The position numbers were made by a program, and so were the translations under genes. A stretch of DNA of 64,000 nt from Actinospica robiniae DSM 44927 (lineage in GTDB: Bacteria > Actinomycetota > Actinomycetes > Streptomycetales > Catenulisporaceae): assembly GCF_000504285.1 (NCBI RefSeq), contig NZ_KI632511.1, positions 4,585,372 to 4,649,371 on the forward strand, written 5' to 3'. Below, piece after piece: positions 8,487-16,003 of this stretch. The notes beneath the pieces are model-generated. The model had not been told where the DNA came from. It was given only the letters and a program-made list of their open reading frames with translations, and made no database searches. Position 1 is the stretch's first letter; each line of letters starts with the position of its first letter.

Positions 8487-9526
8487 TCGAGGCCAGCGGC
8501 ATAGCGCGGACGTTCCACGCACACGGAGCCTTCACCGGCGCTCGGGTCATCCAGGCCCTCCGGGGCATCGACTTCACGCTGCCGGACGGCGGAGCCGTCT
8601 CGTTCATCGGCGAATCCGGCTGCGGCAAGACGACGCTCGGCCGGATCCTCGCCGGGCTCGAGACCTTCGACGCGGGCGAGCTGACCGTCGACGGCCAGTC
8701 CGTCTCCGGGCTCAGCCATCACAAGCGCGCCGAGATCTTCCGAACGGTCCAGATGGTCCATCAGGACCCGTACTCGGTACTGAACCCGACCCGCACGGTC
8801 GCCACCACGCTCCGGGATCCGTTAAGGATGACGGCGAAGCGGGAGGGCAAGGGCGACGGCCGCGACGCGCTCGGCGCGCGTGCGCGGGAACTGCTCGAAC
8901 TCGTCGGCCTCGACCCGGACGGCGTCCTGCCGAAGTACCCGCACCAGCTCTCCGGCGGGCAGCGCCAGCGCGTGGTCATCGCCCGCGCGTTGACGGTGAA
9001 TCCGAAGGTCCTGATCGCCGACGAGGCCGTCTCGATGATCGACGTGTCGATGCGGCTGGGCATCCTCAGCCTGCTCCGGGACCTGCGCACACGGCTCGGC
9101 ATCGGCCTGGTCTTCATCACGCACGACGTCGCGACGTCCCGGTACCTCGGCGACGGCGGCGAGTTGCACGTGATCTACCGCGGCGAAGTGGTCGAGCGCG
9201 GCCCGGTAGAGACGGTGATCCAGTCGCCGACGCACCCGTACACGCAGTGCCTGCTCTCGGCCGTCCCCGTGCTCAAGGGCCTCGAGGAGCCCGGACCCGA
9301 CCGCCTCGCGCCGCGGGCACTGATGGACGCGACCGTCGAGACCCCCGGCTGCCTCTTCGAGCCGCGTTGCCCATTCGCCACGGAAAAGTGCCGCGACGAG
9401 CACCCGACGCTGGTCCAGGAGCAGATCGACGGTGTCGAGGTGGAGCACGCGTGCTTCCACCCGGCGATCCGCAGCGTCGCGGCCGTCGAACTCGACGCCG
9501 ACGTGGAAAGCCGGGACCTGCCCTAG
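8483..9526 (+). CDS. ABC transporter ATP-binding protein, DppF type
   Basis: The second ATPase of the importer is 347 aa. The P-loop GESGCGKTT starts at residue 43, the signature is LSGGQRQRV, and the C-terminal Cys-rich extension GCLFEPRCPFATEKC is present. Walker B reads IADEAVSMID where most relatives have DEPVSALD; the key D-E pair is kept. Leu114 is encoded by TTA (8822-8824), a codon read by the bldA tRNA in streptomycete-type bacteria. The GTG start at 8483 overlaps the previous stop. The stop codon lies only 6 bp before the left terminal repeat of element A. Confidence 0.9.
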   Translation: MIEASGIARTFHAHGAFTGARVIQALRGIDFTLPDGGAVSFIGESGCGKTTLGRILAGLETFDAGELTVDGQSVSGLSHHKRAEIFRTVQMVHQDPYSVLNPTRTVATTLRDPLRMTAKREGKGDGRDALGARARELLELVGLDPDGVLPKYPHQLSGGQRQRVVIARALTVNPKVLIADEAVSMIDVSMRLGILSLLRDLRTRLGIGLVFITHDVATSRYLGDGGELHVIYRGEVVERGPVETVIQSPTHPYTQCLLSAVPVLKGLEEPGPDRLAPRALMDATVETPGCLFEPRCPFATEKCRDEHPTLVQEQIDGVEVEHACFHPAIRSVAAVELDADVESRDLP

Positions 9527-9771
9527 CGCGCATTGATGATCGGCTGAGTGCTCGCCGCTTCGCGTCGCCCGTCTTGTCTGGCGACCCACCCACCCGTTGC
9601 GTTGGCGGGGCGGGTTGCGGTTTCAAGATCTCGCCGCCGGCGGGCCCTTCCCTCGGAGAGAGTGCCGGGGCTGCGTGGTCGCTGGCGTCAACGGGGCGGG
9701 CTGTTGTTCGGGGTGGTGGGGTTGCGGGTGTGTGCTCTCTCCTCGGTTGGTCCCCGGAGGCAATCAGGAAC

Positions 9772-9844
9772 CTGCCGGGAGGTCAAGCGGCGGTGGTTTC
9801 CGTTGATGGTGAATCATGCATCGCGCCGCTTGACCTCCCGGCAG
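9772..9844. repeat. Long hairpin A1 of element A
   Basis: CTGCCGGGAGGTCAAGCGGC (9772-9791) pairs perfectly with 9825-9844, enclosing a 33-nt loop. Outside a 3x3 internal loop (AAC/AAC) the stem continues with ATCAGG/CCTGAT, and further out GCTCTCTCCTCGG pairs with CCGAGGAGAGAGC. One of four copies in the window. Confidence 0.85.
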
Positions 9845-10475
9845 AACCCTGATCGGGCTTCGCCTGCCCGACCGAGGAGAGAGCCCACCCCCTGAGGCAG
9901 ATGTGCGAGCTGCGCTCGGGCCGAGTCCCGTGGCCCGGTCGCATTTCTCCTCCTTCAACGCAGGGGAGCACGTCCGAGTGTCCGGAAATCTCCAGGATTT
10001 TTGTTTATACGGTAAAAGCCGGATGCGCGGTTTTTATCGGTGGCGGCGTCTAGCATGGAAGAGTAGGGATCGGGGCTTGTGGCGGGAGGGTGGTGGACGG
10101 GTTGTGGCCCAAGACGGTGCAGGATTTCCCTTCGGGGTGTGACCGGGCCGCGCGATCCTGCGCGGTGCGCGAGCACCTGGCGGATCGGACCACGGCGATG
10201 CAGAATCCTTCCGCATCGAACGCGGGCCTGCGGGATTCCGCCGCGAGGCCTGGGATCAAGGTCGATCGCACCAAGGCGATGCACGATTCAGCAGCAAGCG
10301 CGACCCGAGCACCGACCCTTCACACGGATCAAGGATCCGGATGGCAGGACCACGGCAATGCAGGATTCCTCCGGACCGAGCGTGACCGGGCCACGGGATG
10401 GGACTCGGCCCGAGCGCAGCTCGCACCGGACCCTCAGGGGGTGGGCTCTCTCCTCGGTCGGGCAGGCGAAGCCCG

Positions 10476-10566
10476 ATCAGGGTTCTGCCGGGAGGTCAAG
10501 CGGCGCCATGCAGGATTCACCATCAACGGAGACTGCCGCCGCTTGACCTCCCGGCAGAACCCTGAT
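10476..10566. repeat. Long hairpin A2 of element A (29-bp perfect stem)
   Basis: 10476-10504 is exactly complementary to 10538-10566, giving a 29-bp stem with a 33-nt loop that contains CATGCAGGATTCACC. The outer GGGCTCTCTCCTCGG and CCGAGGAGAGAGC segments extend the structure. It is the inverted counterpart of hairpin A1. Confidence 0.85.
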
Positions 10567-10871
10567 TGCCTCCGGGGACCGGCCGAGGAGAGAGCACACC
10601 CCCGGCACCCGACCATCCCGAACCCCAGCCCGCCCCACCAACGCCAGCACCCACGCAACCCCGGCACTCTCTCCGAGGAAGGGCCCGCCGGCAGCGATTT
10701 TCGTCTTGAAACCGCAGGCCACCCCGTTACGCAACGGGTGGGCGGGTGGTCAGACAAACAGGGCGACGCGAAGCGCCCGCCCCACCCCGACAACCACCCC
10801 GACCCGACCCGACGAACCACCACGCCCCCACCGGCACCCAGCCGATCATCAACTCGCAGTAGAGCAATAAA

Positions 10872-10905
10872 GCGCCCCGCGCCGGCTGCTGCCGGTGCGG
10901 GGCGC
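10872..10905 (-). terminator. Terminator of the secreted repeat protein gene
   Basis: GCGCCCCGCGCCGGC and GCCGGTGCGGGGCGC form a 15-bp stem (one G-T pair) with a TGCT loop. Read on the minus strand it is followed by TTTATT. It lies 35 bp beyond the stop of the minus-strand gene at 10940. Confidence 0.75.
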
Positions 10906-10939
10906 GGACTTCTGTCAGTGGTTGATGGTTGACTTAGCG

Positions 10940-11515
10940 TTAGTAACGGAAGATCCGGACCACGCTCGAGCCCTGGACCGAGCACCGGAGGTGCCCCTGG
11001 GCGTCACACTCGGTGTGGTTGCCGCGCACCACGATCTGGACGGAGCCGGCGTTGCGCAGGGCGCGGTAGTCGGCGTTGTCATTCGAGCGCACGCGGACGA
11101 CGCTCGAGCCGGTGTGCAGCGCGCCCGGCCAGTCGCTGCCGGGACGCTGGCTGCGCAGTACCAGCGGGCCCACGTTGTTGCTGACCTCGACCACGATGCT
11201 CCGGTCGCGGCGGCGGTCGCGGCGGTCCGCGATGACGCCACGGTTCTCGGTGATGACTCCACGGTCCGCGATGACGCCACGGTTCTCGGTGATGACGCCG
11301 CGGTCGGCGATGATGCCGCGGTGGTTCTCGTCGGTGCCGCGGCGGTCGTCGTGGCCGCGGTCGGGGGCCGAGTGCCCCGGCAGCCGGCAGCTGTCGCAGT
11401 GGAGCGCGACGGGCCGGCCGTGGGACTCGGCCGCGAAGGCGGTGACGGGCGTGCTGACCAGGGCCGCGGCAGAAAGCGCCGCGGTGAGGGCAGCGACCTT
11501 GAGAGAGCGGTTCAT
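10940..11515 (-). CDS. Secreted protein with tandem GVIADR/GVITENR repeats; function unknown
   Basis: This 191-aa protein starts with a clear signal peptide (KVAALTAALSAAALVSTPV then AFAA, cleavage near residue 28), so it is exported. A charged Asp/Arg-rich middle follows, with a 14-residue unit (RGVIADRGVITEN) repeated about 2.5 times; the DNA shows matching 42-bp tandem repeats around 11240-11320. The C-terminal third (VVEVSNNVGPLVLRSQ to SSVVRIFRY) is beta-rich with few cysteines. GGAGGAA lies 7 nt before the ATG at 11515. No enzymatic motif is seen, and repeat copy number is likely to vary between strains. Confidence 0.75.
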   Translation of the reverse strand: MNRSLKVAALTAALSAAALVSTPVTAFAAESHGRPVALHCDSCRLPGHSAPDRGHDDRRGTDENHRGIIADRGVITENRGVIADRGVITENRGVIADRRDRRRDRSIVVEVSNNVGPLVLRSQRPGSDWPGALHTGSSVVRVRSNDNADYRALRNAGSVQIVVRGNHTECDAQGHLRCSVQGSSVVRIFRY

Positions 11516-11642
11516 GGGGTTCCTCCAGGCGTGAGGGGATCTGTCCTGGAGAGTAAGAGGTAGATTCAGTAGAATTGTGGACCATCATCCTTTCGGGTGG
11601 TGTCGCTGCTCCGACCGGATGACGCCGCCCTGCTCAGCCCGC

Positions 11643-13019
11643 TCAGCCTTCGAGCATCGAGCCCGGATTCAGGATCCCCTGCGGATCCAGCGCCGACTTG
11701 ATCCGCCGGTTCAGGGCGAGCACTTCAGGGCCCAGATAGGCGGGCAGCCAGGCGCGCTTGAGCCGGCCGACGCCGTGCTCGCCGGTGATGGTGCCGTCGA
11801 GGGAGAGGGCGAGGTCCATCACGGCGTCGAACGCGAGCGCGGCCCGGGCGGCGCAGTCCGGATCGCCGGCGTCGTACACGATCATCGGGTGGGTGTTGCC
11901 GTCCCCGGCGTGCGCGACGAGGGCGATGGTCAGGCCGTACTCGGCGGCGATCGCCTCGATCCCCTCGACCAGCGCGGGCAGGGCCGGCAGCGGGACGCCC
12001 ACGTCTTCGAGCAGCAGGTCGCCGCGCTGTTCGAAGGCGGGCAGCACCATCCGCCGGGCGACGGCGAGGGCCTCGCCCTCGTCCGGGTCGTCGGTGGTGT
12101 GGACTTCGGTGGCGCCGTGCCCGGCGCAGATCTCGCCGACGGCCTCGATCTCGGCGGCGGCCGCCGCGCCGGGCGCGTCGGAGCGCACCAGCAGCAGCGC
12201 GCCGGCGCCGCGGTCGAGGCCCATGCCGAGCTTGTCCTCGACCGCGTTCACGCTCGTACGGTCCATCAGTTCGAGCACCGACGGCCGCAGCCGCGCGGTG
12301 ATCGCGAGCACGGCGTCGGCGGCCGAGACCAGGTCGGGGAACGCCGCCACCAGCGTCGAGGCGGGAGCCTGCGCGGGCAGCAGCCGCAGCGTGACCTCGG
12401 TGATCACGCCGAGGCAGCCCTCGCTGCCGACGAACATCCTCGTCAGCGAGAACCCGGCCGCGTCCTTGATCCGGGGGCCGCCGAGGCGCACGGCGGTGCC
12501 GTCGGCCAGCACTACCTCGAGGCCGAGCACGTAGTCCCCGGTGACGCCGTACTTCACGCAGCACAGGCCGCCGGCGTTGGTGGCCACGTTGCCGCCGATG
12601 GAGCTCGTCTCGAAGGAGGACGGATCCGGCGGGTACCAGAGCCCTTGCGCCGCGGCGGCCCGCTTGACCTCGCCGTTGAGCGCGCCGGGCCCGACCACGG
12701 CGACCCGGGTGTCGGGGTCGATGTGCACCGAGCGCATGTGCTCGAGGGCGAGCATCACGCAGCCGTCCACCGCGCTCGCCCCGCCGGACAGGCCGGTGCC
12801 GGCGCCGCGCGGGATCACCGGCACGCCGTGCCGCCCGGCCCAGCGCACGATCGTCTGCACCTCGCTGGTGCAGGTGGGACGCACCACCGCGCGCGGCGAG
12901 CCGACCTTCGCGTCTCGGGCGCGGTCGCGGCGGTAGCCCTCGATGATCGACGGATCGGTCACGACGCGACCGGCCGGCAGCAGCGCCGAGAGCACGTCAA
13001 CCGAGTCTCGTCCTCGCAT
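11643..13019 (-). CDS. FAD-binding oxidoreductase, glycolate oxidase GlcD / D-lactate dehydrogenase family
   Basis: This 458-aa flavoenzyme has an N-terminal FAD-binding type 4 domain (pyrophosphate loop RGAGTGLSGG at 71-80, then SSIGGNVATNAGG and GSEGCLGVITEVTL). The C-terminal cap has HAGDGNTHP and ITGEHGVGRLKR, typical of GlcD and FAD-linked D-lactate dehydrogenases that oxidise D-2-hydroxyacids. Its start overlaps the end of the upstream kinase gene by 23 nt, so the two are one operon. MurQ releases D-lactate, so oxidation of that D-lactate to pyruvate is a sensible role here. Glycolate or another 2-hydroxyacid cannot be excluded. Confidence 0.88.
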   Translation of the reverse strand: MRGRDSVDVLSALLPAGRVVTDPSIIEGYRRDRARDAKVGSPRAVVRPTCTSEVQTIVRWAGRHGVPVIPRGAGTGLSGGASAVDGCVMLALEHMRSVHIDPDTRVAVVGPGALNGEVKRAAAAQGLWYPPDPSSFETSSIGGNVATNAGGLCCVKYGVTGDYVLGLEVVLADGTAVRLGGPRIKDAAGFSLTRMFVGSEGCLGVITEVTLRLLPAQAPASTLVAAFPDLVSAADAVLAITARLRPSVLELMDRTSVNAVEDKLGMGLDRGAGALLLVRSDAPGAAAAAEIEAVGEICAGHGATEVHTTDDPDEGEALAVARRMVLPAFEQRGDLLLEDVGVPLPALPALVEGIEAIAAEYGLTIALVAHAGDGNTHPMIVYDAGDPDCAARAALAFDAVMDLALSLDGTITGEHGVGRLKRAWLPAYLGPEVLALNRRIKSALDPQGILNPGSMLEG

Positions 13020-14025
13020 CCCCGGTTCCTCCTTCCGCCATGAGCTGTGCGTGCAGTGCCGGATCCGGCGCCTGGGTGAGAGCGGCGAGCCAGGCAGCTC
13101 CGGCCGCGCCGTCCGTGGCCGCGTGGACCGGTGCGTCCGGCCAGGTCTCGGCGAGTGCGGCGCGCACCAGCAGGTCGACGTGCATGCCGGGCTGCAGCAC
13201 GCCGCCGGCGAGCACGATCGGCGTGGTGTCGCCGGGTTCGCGGATGTGGCAGAGAGCTGCGACGAGGAGCCGGGCCGCCTCGGCGAGGACGTGCTGCGCG
13301 ACGGGGTCGGCCGCGGCCGCGCCCGCCAGTACGCGCGGAACGAGCGCCGCGAGATCCACCGGCGGCCTCTCGTTCACGGCGGCGATCAGCGCGGACGCCA
13401 GAAATCTGGTCTCCCCCGGCTCGCCGCCTTCGGGCGGCTTGGGGATCGGGTCCAGGTAGGCGGCGATCACGTTGTGCAGCAACGCGCTGCGCGGCCCCGA
13501 ACCGTCGAGCGCGGCCAGGGCGGCACGGACTGCCTGCCGACCGATCCAGAACCCTGATCCGTCGTCGCCGAGCAGCCAGCCGTTCCCGTCCCGCCACCGG
13601 CACGGCCGGCGCCCGACCATCTCGGCTGCGACCGCGCCGGTGCCGGCGATGAGCACCGAGCCGTCGGATTCCGGCGTGCCGGCGGCGAACGCGGCGGCCA
13701 CGTCGGAGACGATGCGCACTTCGCAGCGCAGCCCCACGGCTTGCCAGAGTGCTGCGAACACGGCGGCAGTGCCCGGCTCCGCGGCGACCTTGCTCTCCCC
13801 GGCCATCCCGACGACACAGGCTTCCACCTCGCCCGCGTCGTGCCCGGCCAACGCTTCCCTCATCGCGGCGCCGATGTTCTCGGCGGCTCGGGAGACGCCC
13901 CGCGCGATCGGGTTGCCGCCGCTCGCCCGCCCGATGCCGAGCCGCTGACCCGACGCCGCGTCCGCGGCGAGCGCGCGGGTCGAAGTGCCGCCGACGTCGA
14001 GGCCGAGCACCAGTCGGGCAGACAT
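12997..14025 (-). CDS. BadF/BadG-family N-acetylglucosamine / N-acetylmuramic acid kinase
   Basis: A 342-aa ASKHA-fold sugar kinase. The phosphate-1 loop is LDVGGTSTRA (residues 9-18), the second phosphate motif is LIAGTGAVAAE, and the adenosine motif is IVLAGGVLQPG. The GNGWLLGDDGSGFWIG segment is typical of GlcNAc kinases and of MurK, which phosphorylates both MurNAc and GlcNAc. GGAGG sits about 9 nt before the ATG at 14025. It is followed by the FAD oxidoreductase with a 23-nt overlap. With murQ nearby, a kinase that makes MurNAc-6P is needed, so MurK-like activity is the most useful hypothesis. Confidence 0.87.
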   Translation of the reverse strand: MSARLVLGLDVGGTSTRALAADAASGQRLGIGRASGGNPIARGVSRAAENIGAAMREALAGHDAGEVEACVVGMAGESKVAAEPGTAAVFAALWQAVGLRCEVRIVSDVAAAFAAGTPESDGSVLIAGTGAVAAEMVGRRPCRWRDGNGWLLGDDGSGFWIGRQAVRAALAALDGSGPRSALLHNVIAAYLDPIPKPPEGGEPGETRFLASALIAAVNERPPVDLAALVPRVLAGAAAADPVAQHVLAEAARLLVAALCHIREPGDTTPIVLAGGVLQPGMHVDLLVRAALAETWPDAPVHAATDGAAGAAWLAALTQAPDPALHAQLMAEGGTGDARTRLG

Positions 14026-14061
14026 GGAACGCGAGCCTCCGGGTTCTTCGAACTGATGTGG

Positions 14062-14200
14062 TTTCCTGTGGGATGCTGCCAGCGCAGCGGCAGGAAATCA
14101 ACAGCAGGGCTCTGCTGTATCGGCAGAATCAGCTACCTGTGACACACCGGCCGCGCGAGGCCGTGGGCTCTTGACGCGTTCGTCGGGCCTGCCGCACAGT
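14062..14200. promoter_or_regulatory. Divergent control region: inverted repeat and promoter for the D-aminopeptidase
   Basis: TTTCCTG (14062-14068) and CAGGAAA (14091-14097) form an inverted repeat, with an inner CTGCC/GGCAG. They lie between the divergent kinase and D-aminopeptidase genes. On the + strand TTGACG (14171-14176), an 18-nt spacer and CACAGT (14195-14200) form a moderate promoter whose start point would be close to the ATG at 14208. The DeoR-type regulator encoded downstream is a candidate binder; this is inference. Confidence 0.45.
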
Positions 14201-14207
14201 AATCCGC

Positions 14208-14252
14208 ATGAGTGGTCATCTTTGGTCAGGGCTCGCGGGGCAGGACCGGTGA
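14208..14252 (+). CDS. Upstream mini-ORF (14 aa) coupled to the D-aminopeptidase gene
   Basis: ATG at 14208 encodes MSGHLWSGLAGQDR and stops at a TGA (14250-14252) that overlaps the GTG start of the D-aminopeptidase as GTGA. The ATG is 7 nt after a candidate -10 box, so the transcript may be leaderless. The next gene has only a weak ribosome site, which would make re-initiation after this mini-ORF useful. No direct evidence of translation exists; a chance frame cannot be ruled out. Confidence 0.4.
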   Translation: MSGHLWSGLAGQDR

Positions 14253-15082
14253 GGATCCTCATCTCCGCGGACATGGAGGGCGCGACCGGCGTCACCTGGC
14301 CCGGCGACGTGGAACCCGGTACAGCCGGCTGGGAACGCTGCCGGACGCTGCTCACCGACGACGTCAACGCGGCGGTGGCGGGCCTGTGCGAGGGCGGCGC
14401 CGACTCGGTCGTCGTCAACGACGCGCACTCGACCATGCGGAACATCAAGATCGAGTGCTTAGATCCCCGCGCGACGCTCATCTCCGGGCGGCACAAGGCT
14501 TTGTCGATGCTCGAAGGCGTCGACGACCCCGAAGTGGCCGGCGTCGTGATGCTCGGCTACCACGTGGGCGCGGGCGCGGAGGGCGTGCTGGCCCACACCT
14601 ACCTGCCGAACACCATCACCGCCGTCTACGTGGACGGGCAGCTCGCCAGCGAGGGCCGGCTGAACACGCTGGTCGCCGAGGAGCTCGGCGTGCCGGTGAT
14701 CCTGGTCACCGGCGACGACCGGACCTGCGCCGACGCCGCCGAGTACGCGCCGAAAGCCCGCACTGCGGCCGTGAAGCGGCACGTCTCGCGATACGCCGCC
14801 GAATGCCCTCCACCCGCAGCAACCAGTGCACTGATTCACGATGCGGCGGTCGAGGCGGTCGCGCTGGCCGGCTGCCTGACCCGGTCGGCGGCAACGAGCC
14901 ACCAAGTGGAGGTCGAGTTCGACGCGACCCACCTTGCCGCGGCGGTCACGGTCATCCCGGGCGTCAAACAGGTGGGAGCGCGGCGGGTCGCGTACGAATC
15001 AGAGTCCGCGTACGCGATGATCCGCTGCTTCAAGGCCCTGACGGTCGTGGCCTCCGCCGCGGTGGAGGCCCTGTATGGGTAA
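14249..15082 (+). CDS. M55-family D-aminopeptidase, DppA type
   Basis: The 277-aa protein matches the zinc D-aminopeptidase DppA family, which releases N-terminal D-amino acids from peptides such as D-Ala-D-Ala. The expected metal ligands are present: Asp8 and Glu10 (SADMEG), His60 (NDAHSTM), His105 (GYHVGAG) and Glu135 (LASEGRL). It starts at the GTG at 14249, overlapping the stop of a 14-codon mini-ORF. Leu71 is a TTA codon (14459-14461). It overlaps the following DeoR gene by 8 nt. In the cell-wall recycling setting it would free D-alanine in the cytoplasm. Confidence 0.9.
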   Translation: MRILISADMEGATGVTWPGDVEPGTAGWERCRTLLTDDVNAAVAGLCEGGADSVVVNDAHSTMRNIKIECLDPRATLISGRHKALSMLEGVDDPEVAGVVMLGYHVGAGAEGVLAHTYLPNTITAVYVDGQLASEGRLNTLVAEELGVPVILVTGDDRTCADAAEYAPKARTAAVKRHVSRYAAECPPPAATSALIHDAAVEAVALAGCLTRSAATSHQVEVEFDATHLAAAVTVIPGVKQVGARRVAYESESAYAMIRCFKALTVVASAAVEALYG

Positions 15083-15878
15083 GGCCGAGGACCTGCTCGC
15101 CACAGTGCTGCCGGAGGAGCGCCGGCTTCAGGTGGCGGCCCTGCTGCGGCGCGACACCCGGGTGCGGGTGGAGGAGCTCGCCGACCGGTTCGCGGTGTCC
15201 GGGGAGACGATCCGGCGCGACCTGAAGGTGCTCGAGGACCGCGGCGTCGCCCGGCGCGTCTACGGCGGCGCGGTCGCCACGGACGGCGGCTGGCTGCGCA
15301 GCGAGGACCTGCACGACGCCCGCCGGGCCCAGCGGGCCATCGCGTCGGCCGCGGCGTCGCTGGTCGAGCCCGGCGAAACCGTGATGCTCGGGCTCGGCTC
15401 GCTGGTGACCGAGACGGCCCGGGCGCTCCCGTCGAGTTTCGCCGGCCGGGCGCTGTGCGCCTCGGTCCCCGCCGCGACCGTCCTGGCCGCCCGCCCCGGC
15501 ATCGAGGTGCACCTGGCCGGCGGCCTGCTCCGCCGCCCCGACCTGGCTTGCACCGACGACTCGGCCGAGCGCTTCTTCGACCGCTTCTTCGCCCGCCGCG
15601 CCTTCCTCGCCGCCGACGGCCTGGACCCGCGGGCCGGACTGACCTGCGCCCACCTCGAAGAGGTGCCGGTGCACCGGGCCCTGATCCGCCAAGCCGCGGA
15701 GTGCTACGTCCTCGCCGACGCGCCGAAGCTCGGCACCGTCGCGGTCGGCCGGGTGGCGGGCCTCGCCGAGCTCGCCGGCATCATCACCGACGACGCGGCC
15801 GACCCCGACCTCGTCCAAGCCCTCGAACACGGCGGCGCCCGGATCCTGATCGCGCCGCAGGTCCCCCGTTCGGGCTAA
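15075..15878 (+). CDS. DeoR/GlpR-family transcriptional regulator
   Basis: A 267-aa DeoR-type repressor. The N-terminal winged helix includes RRLQVAALLRRDTRVRVEEL and AVSGETIRRDLKVLEDRGVARRVYGG (broken here in two), and the C-terminal sensor domain has the sugar-phosphate-binding type fold (LVEPGETVMLGLGSLVTETA in two parts, VHLAGGLLRR, FLAADGLDPRAGLTCAHLEE). Such proteins usually sense phosphorylated sugars, which fits GlcNAc-6P or MurNAc-6P made by this cluster. It overlaps the D-aminopeptidase gene by 8 nt, so both are co-transcribed. Targets are inferred only. Confidence 0.88.
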   Translation: MGKAEDLLATVLPEERRLQVAALLRRDTRVRVEELADRFAVSGETIRRDLKVLEDRGVARRVYGGAVATDGGWLRSEDLHDARRAQRAIASAAASLVEPGETVMLGLGSLVTETARALPSSFAGRALCASVPAATVLAARPGIEVHLAGGLLRRPDLACTDDSAERFFDRFFARRAFLAADGLDPRAGLTCAHLEEVPVHRALIRQAAECYVLADAPKLGTVAVGRVAGLAELAGIITDDAADPDLVQALEHGGARILIAPQVPRSG

Positions 15879-16003
15879 GTAAGACCATTGTCGAAGCGCG
15901 GCGCGACCCCGGGCCAGGTCCACGCGCGATCACGTTCACTCGTTCGGCCCGCGCTCGGGCGGCGAGCCGCATCCGGCGGGCCAGAGCGGGTAGCCAGTGG
16001 GGC

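Larger units (their letters stand above)
9533..10852 (+). mobile_element. Element A: non-coding 1.32-kb repeat with terminal inverted repeats
   Basis: The ends are TTGATGATCGGCTGAGTGC (9533-9551) and its inverted copy at 10834-10852 with one mismatch. The outer about 370-430 bp on each side are imperfect inverted copies of each other, so the whole is one huge near-palindrome around a unique core (about 9905-10430). Each arm holds a long hairpin. The core repeats a GCAGGATTC-like motif (near 10119, 10200, 10228, 10278, 10357 and in the loop at 10509). It lies between convergent genes (dppF-type ATPase and a secreted protein). No transposase frame was found, so a MITE-like or satellite element is one reading. 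Element B at 58211 is a second, inverted copy. Confidence 0.7.

Noticed and set aside
9900-10430. CRISPR-like array in the element core
   Set aside because: Motif copies are short, imperfect and unevenly spaced, with no constant-length spacers and no cas genes.
10090-10932. Open frames through element A and the equivalent ones in element B
   Set aside because: They read through the hairpins and are not conserved between copies in frame or content. The element looks non-coding.
11577-13043. Long + strand frame opposite the FAD oxidoreductase
   Set aside because: Composition is that of an antisense shadow; the minus strand encodes a recognisable flavoenzyme over the same bases.
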